This document shows positions 44,045 through 51,792 of a stretch of DNA of 64,000 bases, one piece after another. Position 1 is the stretch's first letter, and each line of letters opens with the position of its first letter. The stretch lies in the NCBI RefSeq assembly GCF_000504285.1, contig NZ_KI632511.1:1051372-1115371 (forward strand), given 5' to 3'. Below the pieces are notes generated by a model. The model was not told the DNA's origin, ran no database searches, and worked only from the letters and a program-made list of their open reading frames with translations. The stretch comes from Actinospica robiniae DSM 44927. GTDB taxonomy: Bacteria > Actinomycetota > Actinomycetes > Streptomycetales > Catenulisporaceae. The translations under genes and the position numbers were made by a program.

Positions 44045-45021
44045 CCAACATCTCCTATCTCAAGGCCCTGAATCGTGCGGTCACGGACGAGATGGCCCGC
44101 GATCCGGCGGTGTGCGTGTTCGGCGAGGACGTGGGCGTCGCGGTGACGAACGTGACCGCCGGGCTGCTCAAGCGCTTCGGTCCGGACCGGGTGGTGGACA
44201 CCCCGATCTCCGAGCAGGCGTTCACCGGCTTCGCCACCGGCGCCGCGCTGGCCGGGCTGCGGCCGCTGGTGGAGTATCAGATCCCGGCGCTGCTCTACCT
44301 GGCGTTCGAGCAGATCGCGGACCAGGCGCACAAGTTCTCGCTGATGACCGGCGGCCAGGCGCGGGTGCCGGTGACCTATCTCGTGCCGAGCTCCGGCTCT
44401 CGCCCGGGCTGGGCCGGCCAGCACTCGGACCATCCCTACAGCCTCTTCGCGCACGCCGGGGTCAAGACCGTCGTCCCGGCCACCCCCGAGGACGCCTACG
44501 GGCTGCTGGTCAGTGCTCTGCGCTGCGACGACCCGGTCGTGGTGTTCGCACCGGCCGGGGCAGTGGGGGTGCGCGCGGACCTCGACCTGGCCGCGCTCGC
44601 ACCCGTGCCGCTCGGCGTCGGGCGGGTGCACCGCGCGGGCACGGACGTCACGCTCGTCGCGGTGGGCGCGCACGTGCACGACGCGCTGGCGGTGGCCGCG
44701 GAGCTCGAGGGCGAGATCTCGGTCGAGGTCTTCGATCCGCGCACGCTGCATCCGTTCGACTGGGCCGGCCTGGCCGCGTCGCTCGAGCGCACCGGGCGGC
44801 TGGTCGTCGTCGACGACTCGAACCGATCCTGCGGGATCGGCGGCGAGATCGTGGCCACGGCCGCCGAGCAGCTGCGCCTGACCGCGCCGCCGCGCCGGGT
44901 GACCCGCCCGGACGGCGCGGTCCTGCCGTTCGCCCGCGAACTCGACCTGGCGCTGCAGCCGAGCCGGGAGCAGCTGCGCGCGGCGCTTCGATCCGTGGTC
45001 AAGACAGCTTGGGAGGCGTGA
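44041..45021 (+). CDS. 2-oxoacid dehydrogenase E1 beta
   Basis: 326 residues. ISYLKALNRAVTDEMARDP, FGEDVG (ThDP-site Glu), RVVDTPISEQAFTGFATGAAL, LVEYQIPALLYLAFEQI, then VFDPRTLHPFD and RTGRLVVVDDSNRSCGIGGEI match the transketolase-like E1 beta subunit. It forms the alpha2-beta2 enzyme with the upstream subunit. Candidate substrates include 4-hydroxybenzoylformate (giving a 4-hydroxybenzoyl unit), a branched ketoacid, or a ketose giving glycolyl-ACP as in naphthyridinomycin-type pathways. Confidence 0.9.
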   Translation: MTNISYLKALNRAVTDEMARDPAVCVFGEDVGVAVTNVTAGLLKRFGPDRVVDTPISEQAFTGFATGAALAGLRPLVEYQIPALLYLAFEQIADQAHKFSLMTGGQARVPVTYLVPSSGSRPGWAGQHSDHPYSLFAHAGVKTVVPATPEDAYGLLVSALRCDDPVVVFAPAGAVGVRADLDLAALAPVPLGVGRVHRAGTDVTLVAVGAHVHDALAVAAELEGEISVEVFDPRTLHPFDWAGLAASLERTGRLVVVDDSNRSCGIGGEIVATAAEQLRLTAPPRRVTRPDGAVLPFARELDLALQPSREQLRAALRSVVKTAWEA

Positions 45022-45022
45022 G

Positions 45023-46390
45023 ATGCAACAGGACGCCGTCGCCGCCACCGAGCGGGTGCCGGTCGCCTTCCACGGCGAGGGCACCGGCACCGGCGTGCTC
45101 AGCTGGGGGCAGCGCGAGATCTGGTTGGCGATGGTCCACCAACGAGACCACCTGGCCATCGGCGGGCGCAAGGCACTGCCGCCGGGCACGACCGTCGCGC
45201 AGATCGCCGACGAGCTCTGCTACCTGATGACGCGTTACCCCTCGATGCGCACGCTGCTGCGCTTCCCCGCCGACGCCCCGGAGCGCCCGACCCAGGAGCT
45301 GTTCGACTCCGGCGTGATCGGCCTCGAGGTCTTCGACGTCGCAGAGGGCGAGGACGCCGAAGCCGTCGCGGCGGCCGTGGAGCGCCGCTACAAGTACGAG
45401 CCCTACGACCTGGCCGGTACCTGGCCGGTGCGGATGGGCGTGACCCGGCAGCACGGCGAGGCCACGCACATGATCATCCTGCTGGCGCACATCGTCAGCG
45501 ACGCGGGCGGCGGGTCGCTGATGCTGCGCGAGGTCGAGACCCGCGAGACCGGGCCGGTGCCCGGGATGCAGCAGCTGGAGCAGGCGCGCTGGCAGTCCTC
45601 GCCGGACGGGCTGCGGCACAACGCCAGGACCCTGCGGTACTGGGCGGATCTGCTGCGGCGCATCCCGACCCGGCAGCTGCCCGAGCCGCACGAGCCGCAC
45701 GAGCCCCGGCACTGGGCCGGGGAACTGCACTCGCCCGCCCTGCCGATCGCGGTCAACGCGGTGGCCCGGCGGACCGGCGCCGACTCCTCCGCGGTCCTCA
45801 TGGCGCTGTTCGCCGCTTCGCTCGCCCGGATCACCGGGATCAACCCGGTGGTGATCCGGCCGGTGGTGCACAACCGCTTCCGGGCCCAGCTGGTCGGGGT
45901 CATGTGCATGGTCGCCCAGGCCGGGTGCTGCGCCCTCGACGTGGCCGGCGTCGGCTTCGACCAGGCGGTCGGGCGGGCCGAGCGCGCCACCATGTCCGCC
46001 TCCAAGTACGCCTACTTCGACCCCTGGGCACTCAACGACCTGATCGCCGAGGTGGCCGCGGAGCGGGACCCGGAGCTCGACGTCGCCACGTTCTTCAACG
46101 ACCGGCGCATGGGCAAGGGAACGCACGACGCGGCACTCCCGGAGGCGAGCCCCGAGACCCTCGCGCGCACCGCCGCCGAGGCCAGGTTCGGCTGGACCGA
46201 CAAGCAGGACGCCCCGATCGAACGGCTGTTCCTGCACGTGGACGACGGGCCCGGGTGGATCCAGCTGCGGGTGTGCGTGGACACGGCGTTCCTGCGGCCC
46301 GAGGACGCCGAGCGGCTCGTGTGGAGCATGCAGGAGCTCGCCGTCGCCGCGGCGCTCACGCCCGACACCCCGACCGGCGTGCCCCGATGA
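45023..46390 (+). CDS. free-standing condensation domain protein
   Basis: 455 residues with a chloramphenicol-acetyltransferase fold of NRPS C type: LSWGQREIWLAM opening, then LAHIVSDAGGGS (His156, Asp160). This is the HHxxxDG motif with the first His replaced by Ala and Gly by Ala-Gly; the catalytic second His is kept. NPVVIRPVVHNRFRA and DVATFFNDRRMG are later C-domain-like segments. It should form an amide or ester between two carrier-bound units, e.g. acylation of Hpg. There is no adenylation or carrier domain on the same chain. Confidence 0.8.
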   Translation: MQQDAVAATERVPVAFHGEGTGTGVLSWGQREIWLAMVHQRDHLAIGGRKALPPGTTVAQIADELCYLMTRYPSMRTLLRFPADAPERPTQELFDSGVIGLEVFDVAEGEDAEAVAAAVERRYKYEPYDLAGTWPVRMGVTRQHGEATHMIILLAHIVSDAGGGSLMLREVETRETGPVPGMQQLEQARWQSSPDGLRHNARTLRYWADLLRRIPTRQLPEPHEPHEPRHWAGELHSPALPIAVNAVARRTGADSSAVLMALFAASLARITGINPVVIRPVVHNRFRAQLVGVMCMVAQAGCCALDVAGVGFDQAVGRAERATMSASKYAYFDPWALNDLIAEVAAERDPELDVATFFNDRRMGKGTHDAALPEASPETLARTAAEARFGWTDKQDAPIERLFLHVDDGPGWIQLRVCVDTAFLRPEDAERLVWSMQELAVAAALTPDTPTGVPR

Positions 46391-47349
46391 CCGCGATCAC
46401 CGCCGTCGCCGCGCACCTGCCGGACAAGCGGGTGCCGATCGAGGACCTGGGCGCCGAGTTCGGCCTGACGACGATGCAGATGCGCGTGTTCCGCCGCTAC
46501 CACAAGCTCGGCGAGGTGCGGATGGATCCCGGCGGGAGCCTGCTGGACCTGCTGCGCGCGGCGGTCGCCGGGCTCGACGCCCTGCGCGGGCAGGAGCGGC
46601 GCGTGCGCTACGTCCTGCACGCGCGCTCGTTCCCGGTGGTCGTGCCGTACCCGTTCGACCCGGTGCGCGAGCTGTGCCGGGAGTTCGGGCTCGAGAACGC
46701 GAGCGTGCTCGCCGTCGGCCACCACGCGTGCGCGACCGGCCTGCTCGCCGTCGAGGCGGCCGGGCGGCTGCTCGAAGGCGACGAGCTCGCGCTGGTGCTG
46801 ACCGGTGAGAAGGCGTTCACCGCGGACGCGCGGATGGTGCCGGAGACCACGTTCTTCGGCGAGGGCGCGGCGGCTTGCCTGGTCAGCGCGGGCGGGGAGG
46901 GCGAGCGCGTGCTCTCCTACGCGGTCGAGCAGCGCGGCGAGTACGACAGCGAGGCCGCCTCGGCCGGGGACGCGCTCGCGTTCCAGCAGGAGTACCCGGA
47001 CCGGCTGGCCGAGACGATCCTGGCCGCGGTCGCGAAGGCGGGCCTGCGCGGGGTGGACGAGGTCGATCTGATCCTGCCGCACAACGTCAACGTCGTGGGC
47101 TGGCAGCAGGTCTGCCGCCGTCTCGGCTACCCGCTCTCGCGGGTCGTGCTGGAGAACGTGGGCGGCTACGGCCACGTCTTCTGCGCCGACAACTTCATCA
47201 ACTATCTGACCGCCGAGCGCGCAGGCCGGCTCGAGCCGGGCGCGAAGTACGTGATGGCCGCGGCCGGAGCCGGGCTGGGCGCGGTGTACTGCGCGATGGT
47301 CCTCGAACACGTGCCCGGACACCCCAGCGAGCGAAAGGAACGGCCGTGA
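46387..47349 (+). CDS. KAS III-like ketosynthase
   Basis: 320 residues. ITAVAAHLPDKRVPIEDLG, nucleophile Cys115 in GHHACATGLLAV, TFFGEGAAACLV, the His in LPHNVNVVGWQQ and the Asn region ENVGGYGHVFCADNFINY. The Cys-His-Asn set of FabH-like enzymes is mostly present, with unusual flanks. It may start a chain, or move an acyl group to form a C-C, ester or amide bond. Coupled to the following carrier gene (GTGA). Confidence 0.85.
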   Translation: MTAITAVAAHLPDKRVPIEDLGAEFGLTTMQMRVFRRYHKLGEVRMDPGGSLLDLLRAAVAGLDALRGQERRVRYVLHARSFPVVVPYPFDPVRELCREFGLENASVLAVGHHACATGLLAVEAAGRLLEGDELALVLTGEKAFTADARMVPETTFFGEGAAACLVSAGGEGERVLSYAVEQRGEYDSEAASAGDALAFQQEYPDRLAETILAAVAKAGLRGVDEVDLILPHNVNVVGWQQVCRRLGYPLSRVVLENVGGYGHVFCADNFINYLTAERAGRLEPGAKYVMAAAGAGLGAVYCAMVLEHVPGHPSERKERP

Positions 47350-47636
47350 CCGCCGTTACCACCGATGAGTCCCCCGCCGTGCCGAGCGAGCGGGTCGTGG
47401 AGCACATCTGCGGGGTGCTGCCGAAGGTGCTCAAGCGCGAGCGGGTGGAGGCGAGCGCCGAGAGCACCCTGATGGAGAGCCTCGGCATGGGCTCGACCTC
47501 GGCCCTCGAGCTCGTGCTGGAGCTCGAGGAGGCGATGGGCCGGGAGATCAGCATCGAGGACCTGGGCCGCGAGCACTTCCGGACGGTCGGCACGCTGGCC
47601 GAGTACGTCGCCGGAAACCTGCTGCCGGAAGAGTGA
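47346..47636 (+). CDS. acyl carrier protein (fourth)
   Basis: 96 residues, GTG start inside the KAS III stop. ESLGMGSTSALELVLELEEAMG carries the likely attachment Ser50 in a GxGS variant of the usual DS motif, followed by EISIEDLGREHFRTVGTLAEYV. It likely serves the KAS III-like protein it is coupled to. Confidence 0.82.
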   Translation: MTAVTTDESPAVPSERVVEHICGVLPKVLKRERVEASAESTLMESLGMGSTSALELVLELEEAMGREISIEDLGREHFRTVGTLAEYVAGNLLPEE

Positions 47637-47640
47637 GCCG

Positions 47641-48462
47641 ATGCCCGCCGTGAGCCTGCGCCGCTCGGTCCGACTCGGCTTCGCGCCGTCGGACGCCTCC
47701 GGCGCCGACCCGCAGCGTCTCGCCGAACGCGAGACCTACCACCGGGATCTGCTGCGCCCCTACGGGCTCGATCCCGATCTCGGCGCGCTGGCCGGCGCCG
47801 GACCGTCCTACGGCGAGATGGGACGGGCGCTACTCGAGCTCGCCGTGCCGCCGCACGAGCCGGTCGACCTGCTCGTGCTGGCCTACGCGGTCCCCGACCT
47901 CGAGCCCGGCCGGGCCACCGCGACGTATCTCAGCCACCTGTGCCCGGGCCGGCCGACGTCCTTCGCAGTGAGCGATCAGGGCACTGCCGCGGCGTTCACC
48001 GGCCTGAAGCTGATCGGCGAGTACACGCGGGCGGGCGACGCGCGGCGGGCGGTGCTGCTCGTGGTGGAGCAGGCGACGCTGCCGTACGACCCGGGCGTGC
48101 CGGTGACGCTGCCGACCGGGCACACCGGCGTCGCGCTGGTGCTCGAAGCCGTCGTGGCCGGGGCGGACGCAGCGGACGCGGACTGGCAGCTGGGGTCCGT
48201 CTCGGCCACGCCGAATGCCGCGCAACAGCCGCCGGCGGAGGAACCGGGGACGGTCGCGATCCTCGGCGCCGGACTCGACGCGGGTCTCGATGGCGGACTC
48301 TCAGCGGACGAACAGCGTCCGTACACGGGCGTCTGGTGGCAGCTCGCCGGGCTGCTCGCACCCGACGGTCCGGCGCCGCAGGCCGAGCGCGTGCTGCTCG
48401 CCGACTTCGAGCCGGACTCCAAATCGCTGTGCCTGGCCGAATTCAGGGCTCTGATGCCGTGA
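47641..48462 (+). CDS. thiolase-fold protein lacking the catalytic Cys
   Basis: 273 residues. VDLLVLAYAVPDLEPGRATA, SFAVSDQGTAAAFTGLKLIGEY and RRAVLLVVEQATLPYD follow the N-terminal half of a KAS III/thiolase core, but Asp-Gln stands where 'AC(S/A)' holds the Cys. The C-terminal half is short and lacks the usual His/Asn. It is probably a structural or gating partner of the KAS III-like protein two genes upstream. I do not recognise a named family. It overlaps the PPTase start (GTGA). Confidence 0.5.
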   Translation: MPAVSLRRSVRLGFAPSDASGADPQRLAERETYHRDLLRPYGLDPDLGALAGAGPSYGEMGRALLELAVPPHEPVDLLVLAYAVPDLEPGRATATYLSHLCPGRPTSFAVSDQGTAAAFTGLKLIGEYTRAGDARRAVLLVVEQATLPYDPGVPVTLPTGHTGVALVLEAVVAGADAADADWQLGSVSATPNAAQQPPAEEPGTVAILGAGLDAGLDGGLSADEQRPYTGVWWQLAGLLAPDGPAPQAERVLLADFEPDSKSLCLAEFRALMP

Positions 48463-49133
48463 GCCCTGATGTCGTGCACGTGTGGCTGGCCCGCGACAGC
48501 ATGCCGGATCCGGTGCTCGCGCGGCTGTACACGCTCCTCGACGCCGACGAACGACGCCGCGCCGACGCCTACATCCGGCCACGGGACCGCCGCCGCTACG
48601 TCGTCGCGCACGCGGCCGCGCGCAGCGTCGTCGGCGCGCATCTCGGCGTGCCGGCGCAGCGGATCCGCTGGCGGATCGGGCACAACGGCAAGCCGCAGGT
48701 GGCGCTGCCGCACAGCGGGATCGAGGTCAACCTCTCGCACTCGCACGGCCTGTCCGCGATCGCGCTCAGCCCGGCGCGGCCGGTGGGCGTGGACGTCCAG
48801 GCCATCTCGCCCACGACGGACGTCGCCGCCATGGCCCGGCGCTACTACAGCCCGCAGGAGACGGACTTCGTGCTCTGCCCCACCGCCTCGCCCGCGGTCC
48901 GCTCGCTGCGCTTCACCCGACTCTGGACGCGCAAGGAGGCCATGGTCAAGGCGGCCGGGAGCCGGCTGCTGCGCGGCATGCCGGTGAGCGTGCTGGACGG
49001 CGGCGTCGTCGAGTTCGACGACTGGCCACACCGGATAGCCGACATCCCGGCCCCCGCGGGCTACCGCGCGGCCGTCGCCCTGCGCGGCGGACAGCCCTTC
49101 CACGTCATCGAACACTGGTGGTCGAACGCATGA
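48459..49133 (+). CDS. Sfp-type 4'-phosphopantetheinyl transferase
   Basis: 224 residues. RRRYVVAHAAARSVVGAHLG, NLSHSHGLSAIALSPARPVGVDVQ (Mg-binding Asp) and FTRLWTRKEAMVKAAG (WxxKEAxxK) are diagnostic. It transfers phosphopantetheine from CoA to the carrier Ser residues; the four carriers of this cluster are its natural targets. Confidence 0.93.
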   Translation: MSPDVVHVWLARDSMPDPVLARLYTLLDADERRRADAYIRPRDRRRYVVAHAAARSVVGAHLGVPAQRIRWRIGHNGKPQVALPHSGIEVNLSHSHGLSAIALSPARPVGVDVQAISPTTDVAAMARRYYSPQETDFVLCPTASPAVRSLRFTRLWTRKEAMVKAAGSRLLRGMPVSVLDGGVVEFDDWPHRIADIPAPAGYRAAVALRGGQPFHVIEHWWSNA

Positions 49134-50128
49134 ACCCACAGACGCAGCCGAAACCACGTCCGCTGCACCCCCAGATCCAGGCCATGCGCGACCGCCGGGC
49201 AGCCGCCGGCACTCCCGCGCTCTACACCCTCTCCCTCGCGCAGGCCCGCGCCGAGGACCTGGCCACGATCCAGGCCGACGCGGGCCAGGTCGAGACGGTC
49301 TTCCAAGTCGAGGACTACACGATGCCGGGGCCCGGCGGCGAGCCGCTACCGGTGCGCGTCTACCGGCCCGAGGCCCGTCGCCCGCTGCCCGCGCTGCTCT
49401 ACTACTTCGGCGGCGGCTGGACCCTCGGCAGCATCGACACCGCGGACGCGATCTGCCGGCGGCTGGCCAACGCCGCCGGCTGCCTCGTCGTCACCGTCGG
49501 GTACCGGCTCGCACCTGAGCACCCGTTCCCGGCCGCAGTGCACGACTGCCACGCCGCACTGCGGTGGGTCGCGGACGAGCAGGCCGAGATCCTCGGCGCC
49601 GACCCGACCCGGCTCGCGGTGGCCGGGGACAGCGCCGGCGGGAACCTCGCCGCCGCCGTGACCCTGCTCGCCCGGGCCGAGCAGCGTACCGCCCTGGTCG
49701 GGCAGCTGCTGGTGTATCCGAACACCGACCAGCTCGCCGACGACGCCTCGCTGCGCGAGAACGACGACCCCTGCCTGTTCAACCGGCGCTCGGTGGCCTG
49801 GTACATCCGGCACTACCTCGCCGACGCCGCAGACGCGGGCAACCCGCTCGCCTCCCCGCTGCGCGCATCCGACCTGGCCGGCCTGCCGCCCGCGCTGGTC
49901 ATCACCGCCGAGCACGACCCGCTGCGCGACCAGGGCGAGGCCTACGCGCGCCGGCTGGCCGAGGCGGGCGTCCCGGTCGAGCTGACCCGATACGCCGGCA
50001 TGGCCCACGGTTTCTTCGCCATGACCGGCACGGTCGACGACGCCCGAGCCGCCATCGAACAGGCCGCGCTGCAGCTGCGCGCCTGGTTCGCCGAGCCTGT
50101 GCCCCGCACGTCCGACGACGAGGAGTAG
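49130..50128 (+). CDS. alpha/beta hydrolase, hormone-sensitive lipase family
   Basis: 332 residues. LLYYFGGGWTLGS is the oxyanion-hole HGGG motif with His replaced by Phe-Gly; GYRLAPEHPFPAA; nucleophile Ser in AGDSAGGNLAA; Asp in ITAEHDPLRDQ and His in GMAHGFFAM. The catalytic triad is complete. As the only thioesterase-like enzyme of the cluster it may release the product from a carrier, or trim an ester. ATGA overlap with the PPTase gene. Confidence 0.88.
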   Translation: MNPQTQPKPRPLHPQIQAMRDRRAAAGTPALYTLSLAQARAEDLATIQADAGQVETVFQVEDYTMPGPGGEPLPVRVYRPEARRPLPALLYYFGGGWTLGSIDTADAICRRLANAAGCLVVTVGYRLAPEHPFPAAVHDCHAALRWVADEQAEILGADPTRLAVAGDSAGGNLAAAVTLLARAEQRTALVGQLLVYPNTDQLADDASLRENDDPCLFNRRSVAWYIRHYLADAADAGNPLASPLRASDLAGLPPALVITAEHDPLRDQGEAYARRLAEAGVPVELTRYAGMAHGFFAMTGTVDDARAAIEQAALQLRAWFAEPVPRTSDDEE

Positions 50129-50135
50129 CCCGACC

Positions 50136-51773
50136 ATGACGACCAACATCCGCGCGGCACTGGCGGCCGACCCGGACCTCGGCGCCGGCAACGTCCTGCC
50201 CAAACTCGCCGAGCACGGCGCCGACCCCGGCCGTCCGAGCCTGACCTTCGACACGGACGTCGACGGCATCCCGGCCTGGACGGCGCTCGATCTGCGCACC
50301 CTGACCGAGCGCGTGGCGGCGCGCGCCGAATGGTTCGAGCGGCACGGGGTGCGGCCGCGCGACCCGATCGCGATCTACGCGACCTCGGCCGCCGACGTGC
50401 TGCTCAACGCCTACGCGCTGATGTGGCTCGGCGCCATACCGGCTCTGATGAACGGCAACATGCCGATCCCGATCGCGGCCGAGTTCGTCAGACGTCTGCG
50501 GGCGGCCGGAGTGATCCTCGACGCGGACCACGCCGAGTTGCGCACGCACGAACTCGGCGCGCAGATCCTCGGCGACGCGGCCGAGACCGGAAGCGGCGAC
50601 CCGCTGCGGGCGCCGGAGCACTACCGCCACCACCGGGACGATCCGATCGCCATCACCCACTCCTCCGGCACCACCCGCACCCCGACCGCCGCCGTGCACT
50701 CGCACTTCAGCCTGTTCCACGCCGTCCGGGAGCTGCGACTCTCGGAGCCGCGCCCGCGCGGCGAGGTGCGCGAGCTCTCGGTCATGCCCGCGGCCCACGC
50801 GGCCGGGCTGGTGACGGTCAACCAGTCCCTGTGCAACGGCTACGAGCTGCTCTTCCTCTCCGCCCAGGGCGGGCCGTTCGAGCACAGCGGCGCGGCGACC
50901 ATCGACGCCATCGAACGCTGGCGGCCCACCGGCGTGTTCGGCTTCGCCGTCACCTGGTCCGAGCTCGCCCGGCACGATCTGGCCGCCCGCGATCTCAGCT
51001 CCGTGCGCAACTGGAACAGCACCGGCGACTGCGCGCACGAGACGCACATCCGTAAGCTCGTCGCGGCCGGCAGCCACCCCGTGTACACGCGCGGCGGCGT
51101 CGTGAACGCGCCCGGGTCGAAGTTCATCGACATGCTCGGCTCGACCGAGATGGGCCACAGCGCGTTCCAGATGGTGCACACCCCCGAGACGGATCGCTAC
51201 GACCGCTGCGTCGGCAAGGTGCTCCCGTTCGCCGAGGTGGCGCTGCTGGACCCGGAGACCGGGCAGGAGGTGCCGGAGGGCGAGGTCGGCCACGTCGGCC
51301 TGAAGTCGCCGACCCTCGCGCTCGGCAACTGGAACGACTCCGTCGGCACCTTCCGCGACCGGCGCAACGGCTACTACCTGACCGGCGACCTGATGTACCG
51401 CGACGCAGAGGGTTACTACTACCACGTCGACCGCGTCGTCGACGCGATCGACCTGGGCGACGGCACCCGGCTCTACACCGCGCTGTCCGAAGAACGCATC
51501 CTGACCCGGTGCCCCGACGTGCGCGACGCCACGGTCCTCGCCGCCCGCCAGGACGACGGCACGGTGGTCACCGACGTGCTGCTGCAACTCGCCGAAGGAG
51601 CCGACCCGGGGGTCGACCGCGAACCGCTCGTGCGGGCCGCACTCGGCGACACCGCCCGCACCCTGCGCCGCGTCGTCAACGTCGAGGACGACGGGCTGGT
51701 GACCGGCACCACCGGGAAGGTCCGCAAGTTCCTGATGCGCCAGGACCTACTGGCGGCTGCGACAGGGAACTGA
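50136..51773 (+). CDS. second AMP-forming ligase
   Basis: 545 residues. ITHSSGTTRTPTAAVHSHFS (P-loop; the usual Lys is Thr), MLGSTEMGHSAF, YYLTGDLMYRDAEGYYYHVDRVVD and LVTGTTGKVRKFLM with the catalytic Lys. It is the last gene of the rightward operon. It differs clearly from the ligase at 35834, so two different acids are probably activated. The A5 motif and length suggest an acyl-CoA/ACP ligase rather than an amino acid adenylation domain. Confidence 0.85.
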   Translation: MTTNIRAALAADPDLGAGNVLPKLAEHGADPGRPSLTFDTDVDGIPAWTALDLRTLTERVAARAEWFERHGVRPRDPIAIYATSAADVLLNAYALMWLGAIPALMNGNMPIPIAAEFVRRLRAAGVILDADHAELRTHELGAQILGDAAETGSGDPLRAPEHYRHHRDDPIAITHSSGTTRTPTAAVHSHFSLFHAVRELRLSEPRPRGEVRELSVMPAAHAAGLVTVNQSLCNGYELLFLSAQGGPFEHSGAATIDAIERWRPTGVFGFAVTWSELARHDLAARDLSSVRNWNSTGDCAHETHIRKLVAAGSHPVYTRGGVVNAPGSKFIDMLGSTEMGHSAFQMVHTPETDRYDRCVGKVLPFAEVALLDPETGQEVPEGEVGHVGLKSPTLALGNWNDSVGTFRDRRNGYYLTGDLMYRDAEGYYYHVDRVVDAIDLGDGTRLYTALSEERILTRCPDVRDATVLAARQDDGTVVTDVLLQLAEGADPGVDREPLVRAALGDTARTLRRVVNVEDDGLVTGTTGKVRKFLMRQDLLAAATGN

Positions 51774-51792
51774 TACCGCGGGCCGCCGTGCG

